Assembly (NCBI GenBank): GCA_029561305.1
Contig: JAKQJG010000410.1
Coordinates: 1 to 35,754, forward strand
Reading direction: 5' to 3'
From: Bacteroidota bacterium
GTDB lineage: Bacteria; Bacteroidota; Bacteroidia; Chitinophagales; Chitinophagaceae
DNA length: 35,754 bases
A program made the translations under genes and the position numbers. The first letter of the stretch is position 1. Each line of letters starts with the position of its first letter. Below the pieces are notes generated by a model that worked only from the letters and a program-made list of their open reading frames with translations, ran no database searches and had not been told where the DNA came from. Shown here one piece after another: positions 16,464 through 24,940 of this stretch.

Positions 16464-17892
16464 ATTGCAGGATCAAGTTTCCATTGATTCGAAAATCGCT
16501 TCCTTCAGCAATAAATACCGCGGCACCTGGCCTGACGGTGACGGGTACATTTAATATGCAAATTGAACCCTGCTGGGGCCGAACCCATATTTGTGTGCCG
16601 GACAATACAGTTGCCGGTGGTAACCTGTTGCCCGCCCAGTTAGCCGGGTTGTTCCAGTTGCCGTTACCGGTAAAGACAAATGCTTCTGTAAATTCGGTGC
16701 AGGATTGATCAGCGTTTAGTACCTCTGCAAAAAAGTTCGCTGCTGAATCACAAACCACACCAAGGGTAGGAAGTATATCGTGAGGTGAATTTGCAAACGG
16801 GTCTTCGTAAAAAAGTTTTCTCCTGAACTGCTGATAATTTATGCGCTCCAATTTGTTCCAGATCCAGTTGGCACCATATACAACCGGGGCAAAAGAGGCT
16901 GGTGATACATTAAAGGTGTTCCCAATCCTGTCAAGTGGTTTACCTACATCAAAAGGCACCATGTCGTCGGTGGGTACATGGTACAAAAAAACCGCCGGAC
17001 TACTGTCATTTTGGTCAAATGCAGCAGTATCAGCTATCCCTCCACTTAAACACATTACCCCCATTACTTTTTCATCAAACCCGTTGTTCTTGCTGATTGT
17101 CCCATTAATATCTCCCAGATCGGGCCTTTTATAACAGGCAGGATTTTCATAATTAAATGGCAACGGATTATGTTCCCTGTAATCCTCATCATCTTTATTT
17201 GCAGGACCTGCCAGTTGCTGCACCGTATCCTGCCAATTGGGGTTAACAGCATCAGGCAAATTACCTGCTGCCGTTGGTTTTTCTTCCGGTTTATCCAACA
17301 GTACGGCAGCCAGTGCGGTAATGGCTCCAGCACTATGGCCGCCAATAAAATATTTACAGGTACTGGTACTGTCTTGCAGGTTGCGGCCCTTTAGCCACCT
17401 GATAATTCCCTTAATATCCTGTTGGGCACGGTAGGCTGCCCTTACCAGTTCGGCCGAATCGGCGGCAAAAAAACCTCCATCAAAACTGTTATAAAAATCA
17501 ACAATTGCTGGTTCGTTGCTGTAAGGTCCCGGCAAACCCGGTGCAAAAGGATATAAGTGAAAACCTTCCCTGTAATCGGCTGAAACCGCCACATATCCCC
17601 GTTTAGCAAATTCTTCTGCAAAAAAAGACATGTCTTCGTCATTGGCATCATCCGTGGAAGTAAAGCCACCTCCATGTATAAAAATGGCCACGGGTCTCTT
17701 TAAATTACTGTCTCCAACGGGTTTAAATATGCTAACTGTTATGGTATCCATCCTGCCACAATAATTCAGGGCTGTTCCCACTACAATATCAGCCTCCTTT
17801 ACAACACCATATCGGCGCTGGCTGTACGGCAACTGACTTGTACAGTTGATGTAAATCAGTACCAGTATTAAAACAGAGAGAAATTTTTTCAT
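16462..17892 (-). CDS. Secreted carboxylesterase-like alpha/beta hydrolase with a C-terminal beta module
   Basis: 476 residues. The export signal is MKKFLSVLILVLIYINCTSQ. The hydrolase core (about 30-380) has the oxyanion-hole HGGGF (73-77) of the hormone-sensitive lipase/type B esterase group, nucleophile Ser187 in GGHSAG, and plausible Asp and His in PTDDMVPFD and SPHDILPTL. It probably cleaves ester bonds of small acyl or polysaccharide-linked esters; the substrate is unknown. About residues 395-476 form an extra module (GNGNWNNPANWAGN, TVRPGAAVFIAEGSDFRINGN) resembling repeats of Bacteroidota secreted beta-solenoid proteins, likely a binding or surface-retention module. Confidence 0.85.
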   Translation of the reverse strand: MKKFLSVLILVLIYINCTSQLPYSQRRYGVVKEADIVVGTALNYCGRMDTITVSIFKPVGDSNLKRPVAIFIHGGGFTSTDDANDEDMSFFAEEFAKRGYVAVSADYREGFHLYPFAPGLPGPYSNEPAIVDFYNSFDGGFFAADSAELVRAAYRAQQDIKGIIRWLKGRNLQDSTSTCKYFIGGHSAGAITALAAVLLDKPEEKPTAAGNLPDAVNPNWQDTVQQLAGPANKDDEDYREHNPLPFNYENPACYKRPDLGDINGTISKNNGFDEKVMGVMCLSGGIADTAAFDQNDSSPAVFLYHVPTDDMVPFDVGKPLDRIGNTFNVSPASFAPVVYGANWIWNKLERINYQQFRRKLFYEDPFANSPHDILPTLGVVCDSAANFFAEVLNADQSCTEFTEAFVFTGNGNWNNPANWAGNRLPPATVLSGTQIWVRPQQGSICILNVPVTVRPGAAVFIAEGSDFRINGNLILQ

Positions 17893-17972
17893 TATTATTT
17901 GTAAGGCGCTTAAATTAAGTAAAATAACGTTTTACTCTATATGTTGTTCACACTTTAGTCTTTACTCCATAG

Positions 17973-18004
17973 TTTGCAGGTTTTAACAATAAGGTTTAAT
18001 TTTA
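17973..18004 (+). promoter_or_regulatory. Promoter of the YihY gene
   Basis: TTTG (17973-17976), a 20-base spacer, then TAATTTTA (17997-18004), one mismatch from TAnnTTTG. The gene's TTG candidate at 18005 directly touches the box, which favours the ATG at 18011. Confidence 0.5.
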
Positions 18005-18010
18005 TTGGCG

Positions 18011-18985
18011 ATGCGAAGAATAAAAAACGGCTGGGACATTTTAAAACAATCTGGTATTGACTTTATTGATAATAGCGTGCCAAGAATGAGCGCCGCCTTA
18101 TCCTATTATACCTTGTTTTCTATGGCTCCTATCCTGCTGATCATTATAACCGTGGCGGACGTATTTTATGGCCGGCAAGCGGTAGAGGGTACTTTATTTG
18201 GGCAGATCAAGAGTTTTGTGGGTGATGAAGCCGCTTTACAAATACAGGATATCATCCGGAATGCCACGCAATCGCAGCAAACCAAACTGGCTTCTATTGT
18301 AAGTGTTGTGGTGCTGATCATTTCAGCCACCGGAGTTTTTACAGAAATACAGGGTTCTATCAATTCAATCTGGCAATTAAAGGCCAAACCGCAAAAAAGC
18401 TGGTTGTATTTTTTACTCAACCGTATTTTGAGTCTTTCTATGGTAATGGGGTTGGGCTTTATTTTATTGGTTTCGTTATTGGCCAACACACTCCTTGAAA
18501 TATTGCTGAAAAGATTACTAGCCATCCTGCCCGAAGGTTCGGTATGGATCACTTATGGCGTTAACATGCTACTCACTTTTATTGTGATTTCCTTTTTATT
18601 CGGCGTAATTTTTAAATTGCTGCCCGATGCCAAAGTGCAATGGAAGGATGTGCGCCAGGGTTCATTCATAACGGCTATTTTATTTATGGTAGGTAAGTTC
18701 TGTATTGGATATTACCTCGGTAAAAGCAACCCCGGCGGTACTTATGGTACAGCTGGTTCGCTGGTTATTATTTTACTGTGGGTGTATTATTCAGCCATGA
18801 TATTATATTTTGGCGCCTGCTTTACAAAAGTACATGCACAGTTTACAGGGAGACACATCTTTCCCAATAAATATGCGGTGTTTGTAAAGCATATTGAGGT
18901 GGAGAACAAAGGAGACCTGCAACAGCAGCCTGAGCATAAGATAGTGGTGGAGAAGAAGGAGGTTAATGAACCGGGCGAAGACTGA
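18011..18985 (+). CDS. YihY/BrkB family inner-membrane protein
   Basis: 324 residues. Family signature near the N-terminus: FIDNSVPRMSAALSYYTLFSMAPIL, then about six helices (e.g. LASIVSVVVLIISATGVF, ILSLSMVMGLGFILLVSLL, LLTFIVISFLFGVIF, GSLVIILLWVYYSAMILYFGA). The family was once misnamed ribonuclease BN; its real role is undefined, with transport or envelope functions proposed. The C-terminus (from about 290) is a charged cytoplasmic tail rich in Glu/Lys. The ATG at 18011 is preferred to the TTG at 18005. Probably monocistronic. Confidence 0.9.
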   Translation: MRRIKNGWDILKQSGIDFIDNSVPRMSAALSYYTLFSMAPILLIIITVADVFYGRQAVEGTLFGQIKSFVGDEAALQIQDIIRNATQSQQTKLASIVSVVVLIISATGVFTEIQGSINSIWQLKAKPQKSWLYFLLNRILSLSMVMGLGFILLVSLLANTLLEILLKRLLAILPEGSVWITYGVNMLLTFIVISFLFGVIFKLLPDAKVQWKDVRQGSFITAILFMVGKFCIGYYLGKSNPGGTYGTAGSLVIILLWVYYSAMILYFGACFTKVHAQFTGRHIFPNKYAVFVKHIEVENKGDLQQQPEHKIVVEKKEVNEPGED

Positions 18986-19027
18986 TCAGGAGTTCTACTG
19001 GCTATGCAGTTCAATATCCCTGTTTAT

Positions 19028-19046
19028 CCTGGTTTGATCAACCCGG
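19028..19046 (+). terminator. Possible terminator of yihY
   Basis: CCTGGTT and AACCCGG pair with one mismatch around a TGATC loop (core TTGATCAA is palindromic), and a T-rich stretch follows about 13 bases later. Confidence 0.4.
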
Positions 19047-19281
19047 TGATCTGCCAATCTTTTTATTTTTTTAACTGGCATAAAAATTAGCCCAATCTCC
19101 ATCAAACTATTTTAATCAAAAATCTTTACTCTGCACCTGATCAAATGCAATTTCTGCAATTATTATATTCTGGTTTTAAAAAAAATGTATACTTCTCTTT
19201 TTTAGAGCTTGTGTAAATGATTTACCTGTGAACTTACAGCTGTTACATTAAAAACAAAAAATTCCAAACCTCATTTTTCTT

Positions 19282-19289
19282 TACCTTTG
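19282..19289 (+). promoter_or_regulatory. -7 box of carB
   Basis: TACCTTTG is an exact TAnnTTTG match within TTTACCTTTGG, the same box as before alaS. It predicts a leader of about 55 bases. No clear -33 TTTG. Confidence 0.55.
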
Positions 19290-19348
19290 GCCGCTTCGGA
19301 AAAACAACGTCTCCGTGGCACATTTTCAATCATCGTTTTTGAAAAAAT

Positions 19349-22192
19349 ATGCCAAAGAATAACTCCATCCAGTCAGTACTCATTATCGGAAGTGGCCCTA
19401 TCATCATCGGACAAGCATGTGAATTTGATTATTCCGGCACTCAGGCTGCCCGGAGCCTCCGGGAAGAAGGCATTAAAGTGATCCTCATCAACAGCAACCC
19501 GGCTACCATTATGACCGACCCGATGATGGCCGACAAAGTGTATCTTTTACCATTGACTGTTGAAAGCATTGAACAGATTTTAGAAGAGAATAAAATTGAT
19601 GCTGTGTTGCCAACCATGGGCGGCCAAACAGCACTCAATCTTTGTAAAGAAGCTGATGAACTGGGCGTGTGGGAAAAATATGGCGTGGAACTGATCGGTG
19701 TGGATATCAAAGCAATAGATAAAGCAGAAGACCGGGAAAAATTCAGGCAATGGATGATCCAGATGAATATCAATGTTTGTCCTGCGCACATAGCCAACTC
19801 ATTTTTAGAAGGAAAGGAATTTGCACAGGAAATAGGCTTCCCATTGGTACTGCGCCCATCCTTTACTTTGGGAGGAACGGGTGGCGGCATTGTATTTAAA
19901 AAAGACGAGCTGGATGAAGCACTCAACAGGGCACTAACGGCAAGCCCTATCCACGAAGTGCTGGTGGAAAAAGCAGTGCTGGGCTGGAAAGAATATGAAC
20001 TGGAATTACTAAGGGATAATGCAGACAATGTGGCCATCATTTGTACGGTGGAAAATTTTGACCCGATGGGTGTGCATACAGGCGACAGTATAACTGTGGC
20101 GCCTGCAATGACATTGAGCGATACCGCTTACCAGAAAATGCGCAATACCGCTATCAGCATGATGCGTAACCTGGGCAATTTTGCAGGCGGCTGTAACGTA
20201 CAGTTTGCCCTGCATCCCGAATCGGAAGAACTGATCGTTGTAGAAATAAACCCAAGGGTAAGCCGTTCTTCCGCATTAGCGAGTAAGGCTACGGGTTATC
20301 CTATTGCTAAGATCGCTGCAAAACTGGCGATTGGTTATAACCTGGATGAATTAAAAAACCAGATCACACAAAGCACTTCAGCGTATTTTGAACCAGCCCT
20401 TGATTATGTGATCGTAAAAATGCCCCGGTGGAATTTTGATAAATTCAAAGGTGCCAATGATACGTTGGGTTTTCAAATGAAAAGCGTAGGTGAAGTGATG
20501 GGCATAGGGAGAAACTTTGCAGAAGCGGTACAGAAAGCCTGTCAGAGTTTAGAGAACGAAGCGGTTGGTTTGGGTTACTATGGACAGAGCCTGATGAAAT
20601 CGGATGAGCTGCTGGAATATATTAAGATACCCAAGTGGGACCGCATCTTCCGCATTAAAGATGCACTGATGGCGGGCGTAAGTGTAAAACGCATTTGTGA
20701 AAGCACCGGCATCGACCGCTGGTTTATTTACCAGATACAAAAGATCTGCAATTGCGAAAAAGAGATTGCAAAGCATGATTTTAAAACCCTGCCTGATGAA
20801 CTATTGAGAGAAGCAAAAGACCTTGGCTTCAGCGATGAGCAGATCATCCGCATTATGAAAGAAGAAAATGCAGAAGTGATCTATGAAAGAAGAAAAGCAA
20901 TGGGTCTTACAAGGGTTTTTAAAATGGTGGATACCTGTGCTGCAGAGTTTGAAGCAAAAACGCCCTACTTCTATTCCACTTTTGAGGCAAAAACAACCGG
21001 GCCGGCACCATTACTTTCTAACGAAAGCAAGGTGTCTGATAAAAAGAAAATAATTGTTTTAGGAAGTGGACCTAACAGGATTGGCCAGGGTATTGAATTT
21101 GATTATTGCTGTGTACATGGTTTGCTGGCCATTAAAGAAGCCGGTTTTGAAGCCATCATGGTCAACTGCAATCCTGAAACAGTATCTACAGATTTTGACA
21201 TTGCAGACAAATTATATTTTGAGCCCGTGTTCTGGGAACATTTGTGGGAGATCATTGAACATGAAAAACCGGAAGGCGTTATTGTTCAGTTAGGCGGGCA
21301 AACGGCTTTGAAGCTGGCTAAGAAATTGCATGCGAAAGGAATAAAAATTATTGGCACCAGTTACGACAATATGGATATTGCTGAAGACCGTGGCCGCTTT
21401 AGCGATATGCTGAAAGAACTGGGCATCCCTTATCCAAACTATGGTACGGCATACAATACAGACGAAGCGATTGAAGTGGCAAGACAGGTGGGTTATCCCG
21501 TTTTGATAAGACCCAGTTATGTACTGGGCGGGCAAAGAATGCGCATCGTAATAAATGATGAGGACCTGGAAAAAGGGGTATTGAGTTTGATAAAACATTT
21601 GCCCGGCAATAAAATATTAATTGATCATTTTCTCGACCGCTGCCAGGAAGCTGAGATAGATGCCATTTTTGACGGAGAAAATTTTCATGTGATGGGTGTG
21701 ATGGAACACATTGAACCTGCCGGGATACACAGTGGCGATAGTAATGCAGTATTGCCACAATTTAATTTATCACCATTGATTGTGCATACCATGGAAGAGT
21801 ATGCTGAAAAAATAGGAAGGGCATTGCAGATAAAAGGGTTGATCAATATTCAATTTGCCATTAAAGATGGCAATGTGTTTGTAATTGAGGCCAACCCAAG
21901 AGCATCCAGGACTACGCCATTCATTGCAAAAGCCTACCAGATCCCTTACCTCAACATCGCCACCAAAATAATGCTGGGGGTAAATAAATTAACCGACTTC
22001 ACCTTCGAGAAAAAACTCACCGGCTTTGCTATTAAAGAACCTGTTTTCTCTTTTAATAAATTCCCTGGTGTAAATAAAGAGCTGGGTCCAGAAATGAAAA
22101 GTACGGGAGAAGCCATTCGTTTTATCAAAGATTTGAGAGATCCTTATTTCAGGCAGTTGTATAAGGAGAGAAGTATGCATTTGAGTAAATAA
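19349..22192 (+). CDS. carB: Carbamoyl-phosphate synthase large subunit lacking the C-terminal MGS domain
   Basis: 947 residues versus about 1070 in Escherichia coli. CarB makes carbamoyl phosphate from bicarbonate, ammonia (from the CarA glutaminase) and two ATP, for pyrimidine and arginine synthesis. Both ATP-grasp halves are complete: N-half SVLIIGSGPIIIGQACEFDYSG, PSFTLGGTGGG, ENFDPMGVHTGDS; C-half IVLGSGPNRIGQGIEFDYCC, RPSYVLGGQRM, VIEANPRASRTTPF, KEPVFSFNKFPGV. After GPEMKSTGEAIRF it ends within about 20 residues, where other CarB proteins run into the methylglyoxal-synthase-like allosteric domain, so UMP/ornithine-type control is unlikely. CarA is not adjacent. The start ATG at 19349 gives MPKNNSIQSVL. 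Confidence 0.95.
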   Translation: MPKNNSIQSVLIIGSGPIIIGQACEFDYSGTQAARSLREEGIKVILINSNPATIMTDPMMADKVYLLPLTVESIEQILEENKIDAVLPTMGGQTALNLCKEADELGVWEKYGVELIGVDIKAIDKAEDREKFRQWMIQMNINVCPAHIANSFLEGKEFAQEIGFPLVLRPSFTLGGTGGGIVFKKDELDEALNRALTASPIHEVLVEKAVLGWKEYELELLRDNADNVAIICTVENFDPMGVHTGDSITVAPAMTLSDTAYQKMRNTAISMMRNLGNFAGGCNVQFALHPESEELIVVEINPRVSRSSALASKATGYPIAKIAAKLAIGYNLDELKNQITQSTSAYFEPALDYVIVKMPRWNFDKFKGANDTLGFQMKSVGEVMGIGRNFAEAVQKACQSLENEAVGLGYYGQSLMKSDELLEYIKIPKWDRIFRIKDALMAGVSVKRICESTGIDRWFIYQIQKICNCEKEIAKHDFKTLPDELLREAKDLGFSDEQIIRIMKEENAEVIYERRKAMGLTRVFKMVDTCAAEFEAKTPYFYSTFEAKTTGPAPLLSNESKVSDKKKIIVLGSGPNRIGQGIEFDYCCVHGLLAIKEAGFEAIMVNCNPETVSTDFDIADKLYFEPVFWEHLWEIIEHEKPEGVIVQLGGQTALKLAKKLHAKGIKIIGTSYDNMDIAEDRGRFSDMLKELGIPYPNYGTAYNTDEAIEVARQVGYPVLIRPSYVLGGQRMRIVINDEDLEKGVLSLIKHLPGNKILIDHFLDRCQEAEIDAIFDGENFHVMGVMEHIEPAGIHSGDSNAVLPQFNLSPLIVHTMEEYAEKIGRALQIKGLINIQFAIKDGNVFVIEANPRASRTTPFIAKAYQIPYLNIATKIMLGVNKLTDFTFEKKLTGFAIKEPVFSFNKFPGVNKELGPEMKSTGEAIRFIKDLRDPYFRQLYKERSMHLSK

Positions 22193-22207
22193 TCCGTAAA
22201 TTGGGTT

Positions 22208-22803
22208 ATGAGAATCATGCACCAGGATATAGATATTGAATTAAAAGGGAAACTGTCGGATGACATGACCGATAAAGAGTTTTTTAACTTTTGCACCCAA
22301 AATGATAACCAAAGAATAGAAAGGGACGAAAACGGTCAAATCTTTATTATGGCCCCAGTAAATGCATCGGGCAGTAACCAAAATTTCAAAATTGCGGGAG
22401 AGCTATACAACTGGAGCAGTAAAAAGAAAACGGGTGTTTGTTTTGATTCTTCTGCTGGTTTTACGCTAAATGATAAATCTGTAAAATCTCCTGATGCGTC
22501 GTGGATAAAAATGACAAATGGAGCAGGTTATCTAAAAATGAAAAAGAACAATTCCCCCGTATATGTCCTGATTTTGTCATTGATTTAAAAAGCAAGTCCG
22601 ACAGTCTTCGATATCTTAAAAGCAAGATGCTGAAATGGATTGAAAATGGGTGCCTGTTGGCATGGCTGATCATTCCGGAAAAAGAAGAGGCCCATATCTA
22701 TCGGGCCGATGGAAGTATTGAAATTGTAAAGGGTTTTAATAAAAAATTATCCGGTGAAAAAGTGCTGGTCGGCTTCGAATTAGATCTTTCCATTTTAAAA
22801 TAA
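22208..22803 (+). pseudogene. Uma2 family (DUF820) PD-(D/E)XK nuclease, frameshifted
   Basis: Two overlapping frames together make one Uma2 protein of about 198 residues. Frame 1 (22208-22588) runs MRIMHQD through FIMAPVNASGSNQN and FTLNDKSVKSPDASWI. Frame 2 (from 22501) continues NDKWSRLSKNEKEQFPRICPDFVIDLKSKSDSL to LSGEKVLVGFELDLSILK. The switch is in an A5 run (ATAAAAATG, about 22506-22510); one extra A would restore reading SWIKNDKW. Catalytic parts are split: SPD is before the break, DLK after it. Uma2 genes are common in multiple copies, of unknown function. It starts 15 bases after carB. A true inactivation or a sequencing error in the homopolymer are both possible. Confidence 0.88.
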
Positions 22804-22830
22804 TTTCAAAAAAATTATTAACTTGTTGGT

Positions 22831-24927
22831 GTGTCAAAACCCTTGAACATACCAATATGGAAAACGGCGCCCATTATCAGGCTGCTCATTCCTTTTATCA
22901 TTGGCATTTTATTACAATGGTATTTACAAGTGCCTTTGTTGTTGATCATCATTTTCACTGCAGTTTTCAGTATTGCCTTTTTCATATTCTCTTTTTTGTC
23001 TTTAGCCCAAAAATTCAAGCTGCAGTTTTTGCAAGGCCTTCTGCTTCAATTGCTGTTACTAAACGTTGGTATGCTGGTAACCTGGAATAAAGATATCCGG
23101 CACCAACATAACTGGTATGGTAATTTTTATAAAGAAAGTGATTTTCTTATTGCCACCATTAATGAACCACTGGTTGAAAAAACAAAATCTTATAAAGCAG
23201 ATGCCACTGTTAAGCAACTCATAAGAAATGATACGGCCATTGCAGTAGAAGGAAAACTGCTGCTGTATTTTTCAAAAGATTCCACTATACCGGAACTTGT
23301 ATATGGAGATAATATCCTCATCAGCAAAAAACTGGTGGCAATTAAAAACTCCGGTAATCCCGGTGCTTTTAATTACCAGCGATATGCCGCATTCCAGCAA
23401 ACCTTTCACAATGTATATTTAAAACCAGGTGACTGGGTAAAACTGGAAGGCAAAAACGTACATCCTTTCAAAGCTTTTTTATTTTCAGCCAGGGAAAATA
23501 TCCTCGGTGCATTGCAAACCAATATCACTGCCGGCAAAGATGAATTAGGTATTGCGGAAGCGCTGCTGATCGGCTACACCAATGATCTTGATAAAGACCT
23601 GGTGCAGGCATACAGCAATACAGGTGTGGTGCATATCATCGCCATTTCGGGTATGCATTTAGGTTTGATCTATGGAATACTGCTATGGTTGTTTGCAAGA
23701 ATACCCCTGGTAAAAAGATCAAAAGCCACGCAGGCAATTTTAATTCTCGGATGTCTCTGGCTTTTCTCCCTGCTTACAGGCGGCTCTGCCTCAGTGATCC
23801 GTTCTGCAGTGATGTTTACTTTTATCACATTGGGCAGCATGTTTTTTAAACAGGCTTCTATCTACAGTTCATTGGCAGCCTCCGCCTTTGTAATGCTGTT
23901 GATCAACCCTTACTATTTGTGGGATGTTGGTTTCCAGTTAAGCTACCTGGCTGTTGTTGGAATTGTTGCTTTTCAAAAACCCATTTACAATTGCTTCTAC
24001 ATAAAAAATAAATACGCAGATATGTTGTGGAAAGCTGCTGCATTAACCACAGCAGCACAAATACTTACTTTCCCCGTATGTATTTATTATTTCCACCAGT
24101 TCCCGGTGTTATTTCTTTTCACCAATCTTATTGCAGTACCCCTTTCAACCGTTGTATTGTATGCAGCCATTTTCCTGGTAGCCTGTTCCTGGATACCGGT
24201 TGTTGGGTTGTATACTGGTAAATTAACCGGGTGGCTGCTGACGCTTATGAATAAAATTATCTTATGGGTAAATGAATTACCTTTTGCTGTATGGGATAAA
24301 ATACCGTCGAATATTTTTACCACCTGGCTTTTATATGCGATGGTGATCTGTTTTGCAGGATGGCTCATGAATAAAAACAAATCAATGATGCAATGGGGAT
24401 TGGCATTTTGTGCTGGTTTTGTTTTATTGCATACCAGTATTGCCTGGCAAGTGAAGAGCCAGCAAAAATTTATTGTTTACAATGTACCACAATACCAGGC
24501 CATAGATTTTATAGAAGGAAATAATTATCGTTTTGTTGGTGACAGCATCCTGCTGATCGATGGATTGTTACAAAATTTTCACCTGAAACCGGGAAGAATT
24601 GCCTTGCAATTAAATAAAAAAGTGGAAAGTTTGTCTGCCTGTTTTGACAAAAATGGATTTTACCAGTTTGGTAATAAAAAAATTGCAGTACTGGACGAAA
24701 CTGCTCATTTTGAATCCGGCAAAACAGTGAATGTTGATTATATTATACTTTCAAAAAATCCCCAACTTGATATTGCTCAACTGACAAAAACTTTTAACTG
24801 CAACAAATTTATTTTTGATGCGTCTAACAGTTTGTGGAAAATTGAAAAATGGAAACAAGACTGTGATAAATTAAATTTGCCGTATCATTCAGTTCCGGAG
24901 CAAGGAGCATTCGTAACAGACCTGTAA
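22831..24927 (+). CDS. comEC: ComEC/Rec2 family DNA-uptake channel
   Basis: 698 residues. ComEC forms the inner-membrane channel that takes up single-stranded DNA in transformation. N-terminal helices (about 13-80) are followed by a DUF4131-type OB-fold region (about 95-210) and the Competence domain (about 235-500) with GVVHIIAISGMHLGLIYG, TGGSASVIRSAVMF and NPYYLWDVGFQLSYLAVVG. The last 170 residues are beta-rich and sit where other ComEC proteins have a metallo-beta-lactamase-like nuclease domain, but no HxHxDH is visible. The start is GTG at 22831 (MSKPLNIPIWK); I see no in-frame ATG nearby. It is 27 bases after the Uma2 remnant and 13 bases before purH. Confidence 0.92.
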   Translation: MSKPLNIPIWKTAPIIRLLIPFIIGILLQWYLQVPLLLIIIFTAVFSIAFFIFSFLSLAQKFKLQFLQGLLLQLLLLNVGMLVTWNKDIRHQHNWYGNFYKESDFLIATINEPLVEKTKSYKADATVKQLIRNDTAIAVEGKLLLYFSKDSTIPELVYGDNILISKKLVAIKNSGNPGAFNYQRYAAFQQTFHNVYLKPGDWVKLEGKNVHPFKAFLFSARENILGALQTNITAGKDELGIAEALLIGYTNDLDKDLVQAYSNTGVVHIIAISGMHLGLIYGILLWLFARIPLVKRSKATQAILILGCLWLFSLLTGGSASVIRSAVMFTFITLGSMFFKQASIYSSLAASAFVMLLINPYYLWDVGFQLSYLAVVGIVAFQKPIYNCFYIKNKYADMLWKAAALTTAAQILTFPVCIYYFHQFPVLFLFTNLIAVPLSTVVLYAAIFLVACSWIPVVGLYTGKLTGWLLTLMNKIILWVNELPFAVWDKIPSNIFTTWLLYAMVICFAGWLMNKNKSMMQWGLAFCAGFVLLHTSIAWQVKSQQKFIVYNVPQYQAIDFIEGNNYRFVGDSILLIDGLLQNFHLKPGRIALQLNKKVESLSACFDKNGFYQFGNKKIAVLDETAHFESGKTVNVDYIILSKNPQLDIAQLTKTFNCNKFIFDASNSLWKIEKWKQDCDKLNLPYHSVPEQGAFVTDL

Positions 24928-24940
24928 ACCTCATATTTCA

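Larger units (their letters stand above)
18986..19348. other. 363-base intergenic region upstream of carB
   Basis: AT-rich spacer with no coding frame I believe in. It holds a possible terminator for yihY (19028-19046), a T-rich stretch (19060-19072), and the carB promoter (-7 box at 19282-19289) with a leader of about 55 bases. I see no riboswitch or attenuator I can name. Confidence 0.6.

Noticed and set aside
18011..18985. Ribonuclease BN annotation
   Set aside because: The YihY/BrkB membrane family was misassigned to this name; true RNase BN is a metallo-beta-lactamase fold protein.
19441..20040. 199-residue minus-strand open frame
   Set aside because: Antisense to carB with Ser/Leu-rich shadow composition; carB is certain.
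22501..22540. Programmed -1 frameshifting in the Uma2 gene
   Set aside because: The run is only five A residues, no full slippery heptamer in frame and no obvious stimulatory structure; a simple deletion is more likely.
22501..22803. A separate 100-residue gene
   Set aside because: It is the C-terminal half of the Uma2 protein in a shifted frame, not an independent gene.
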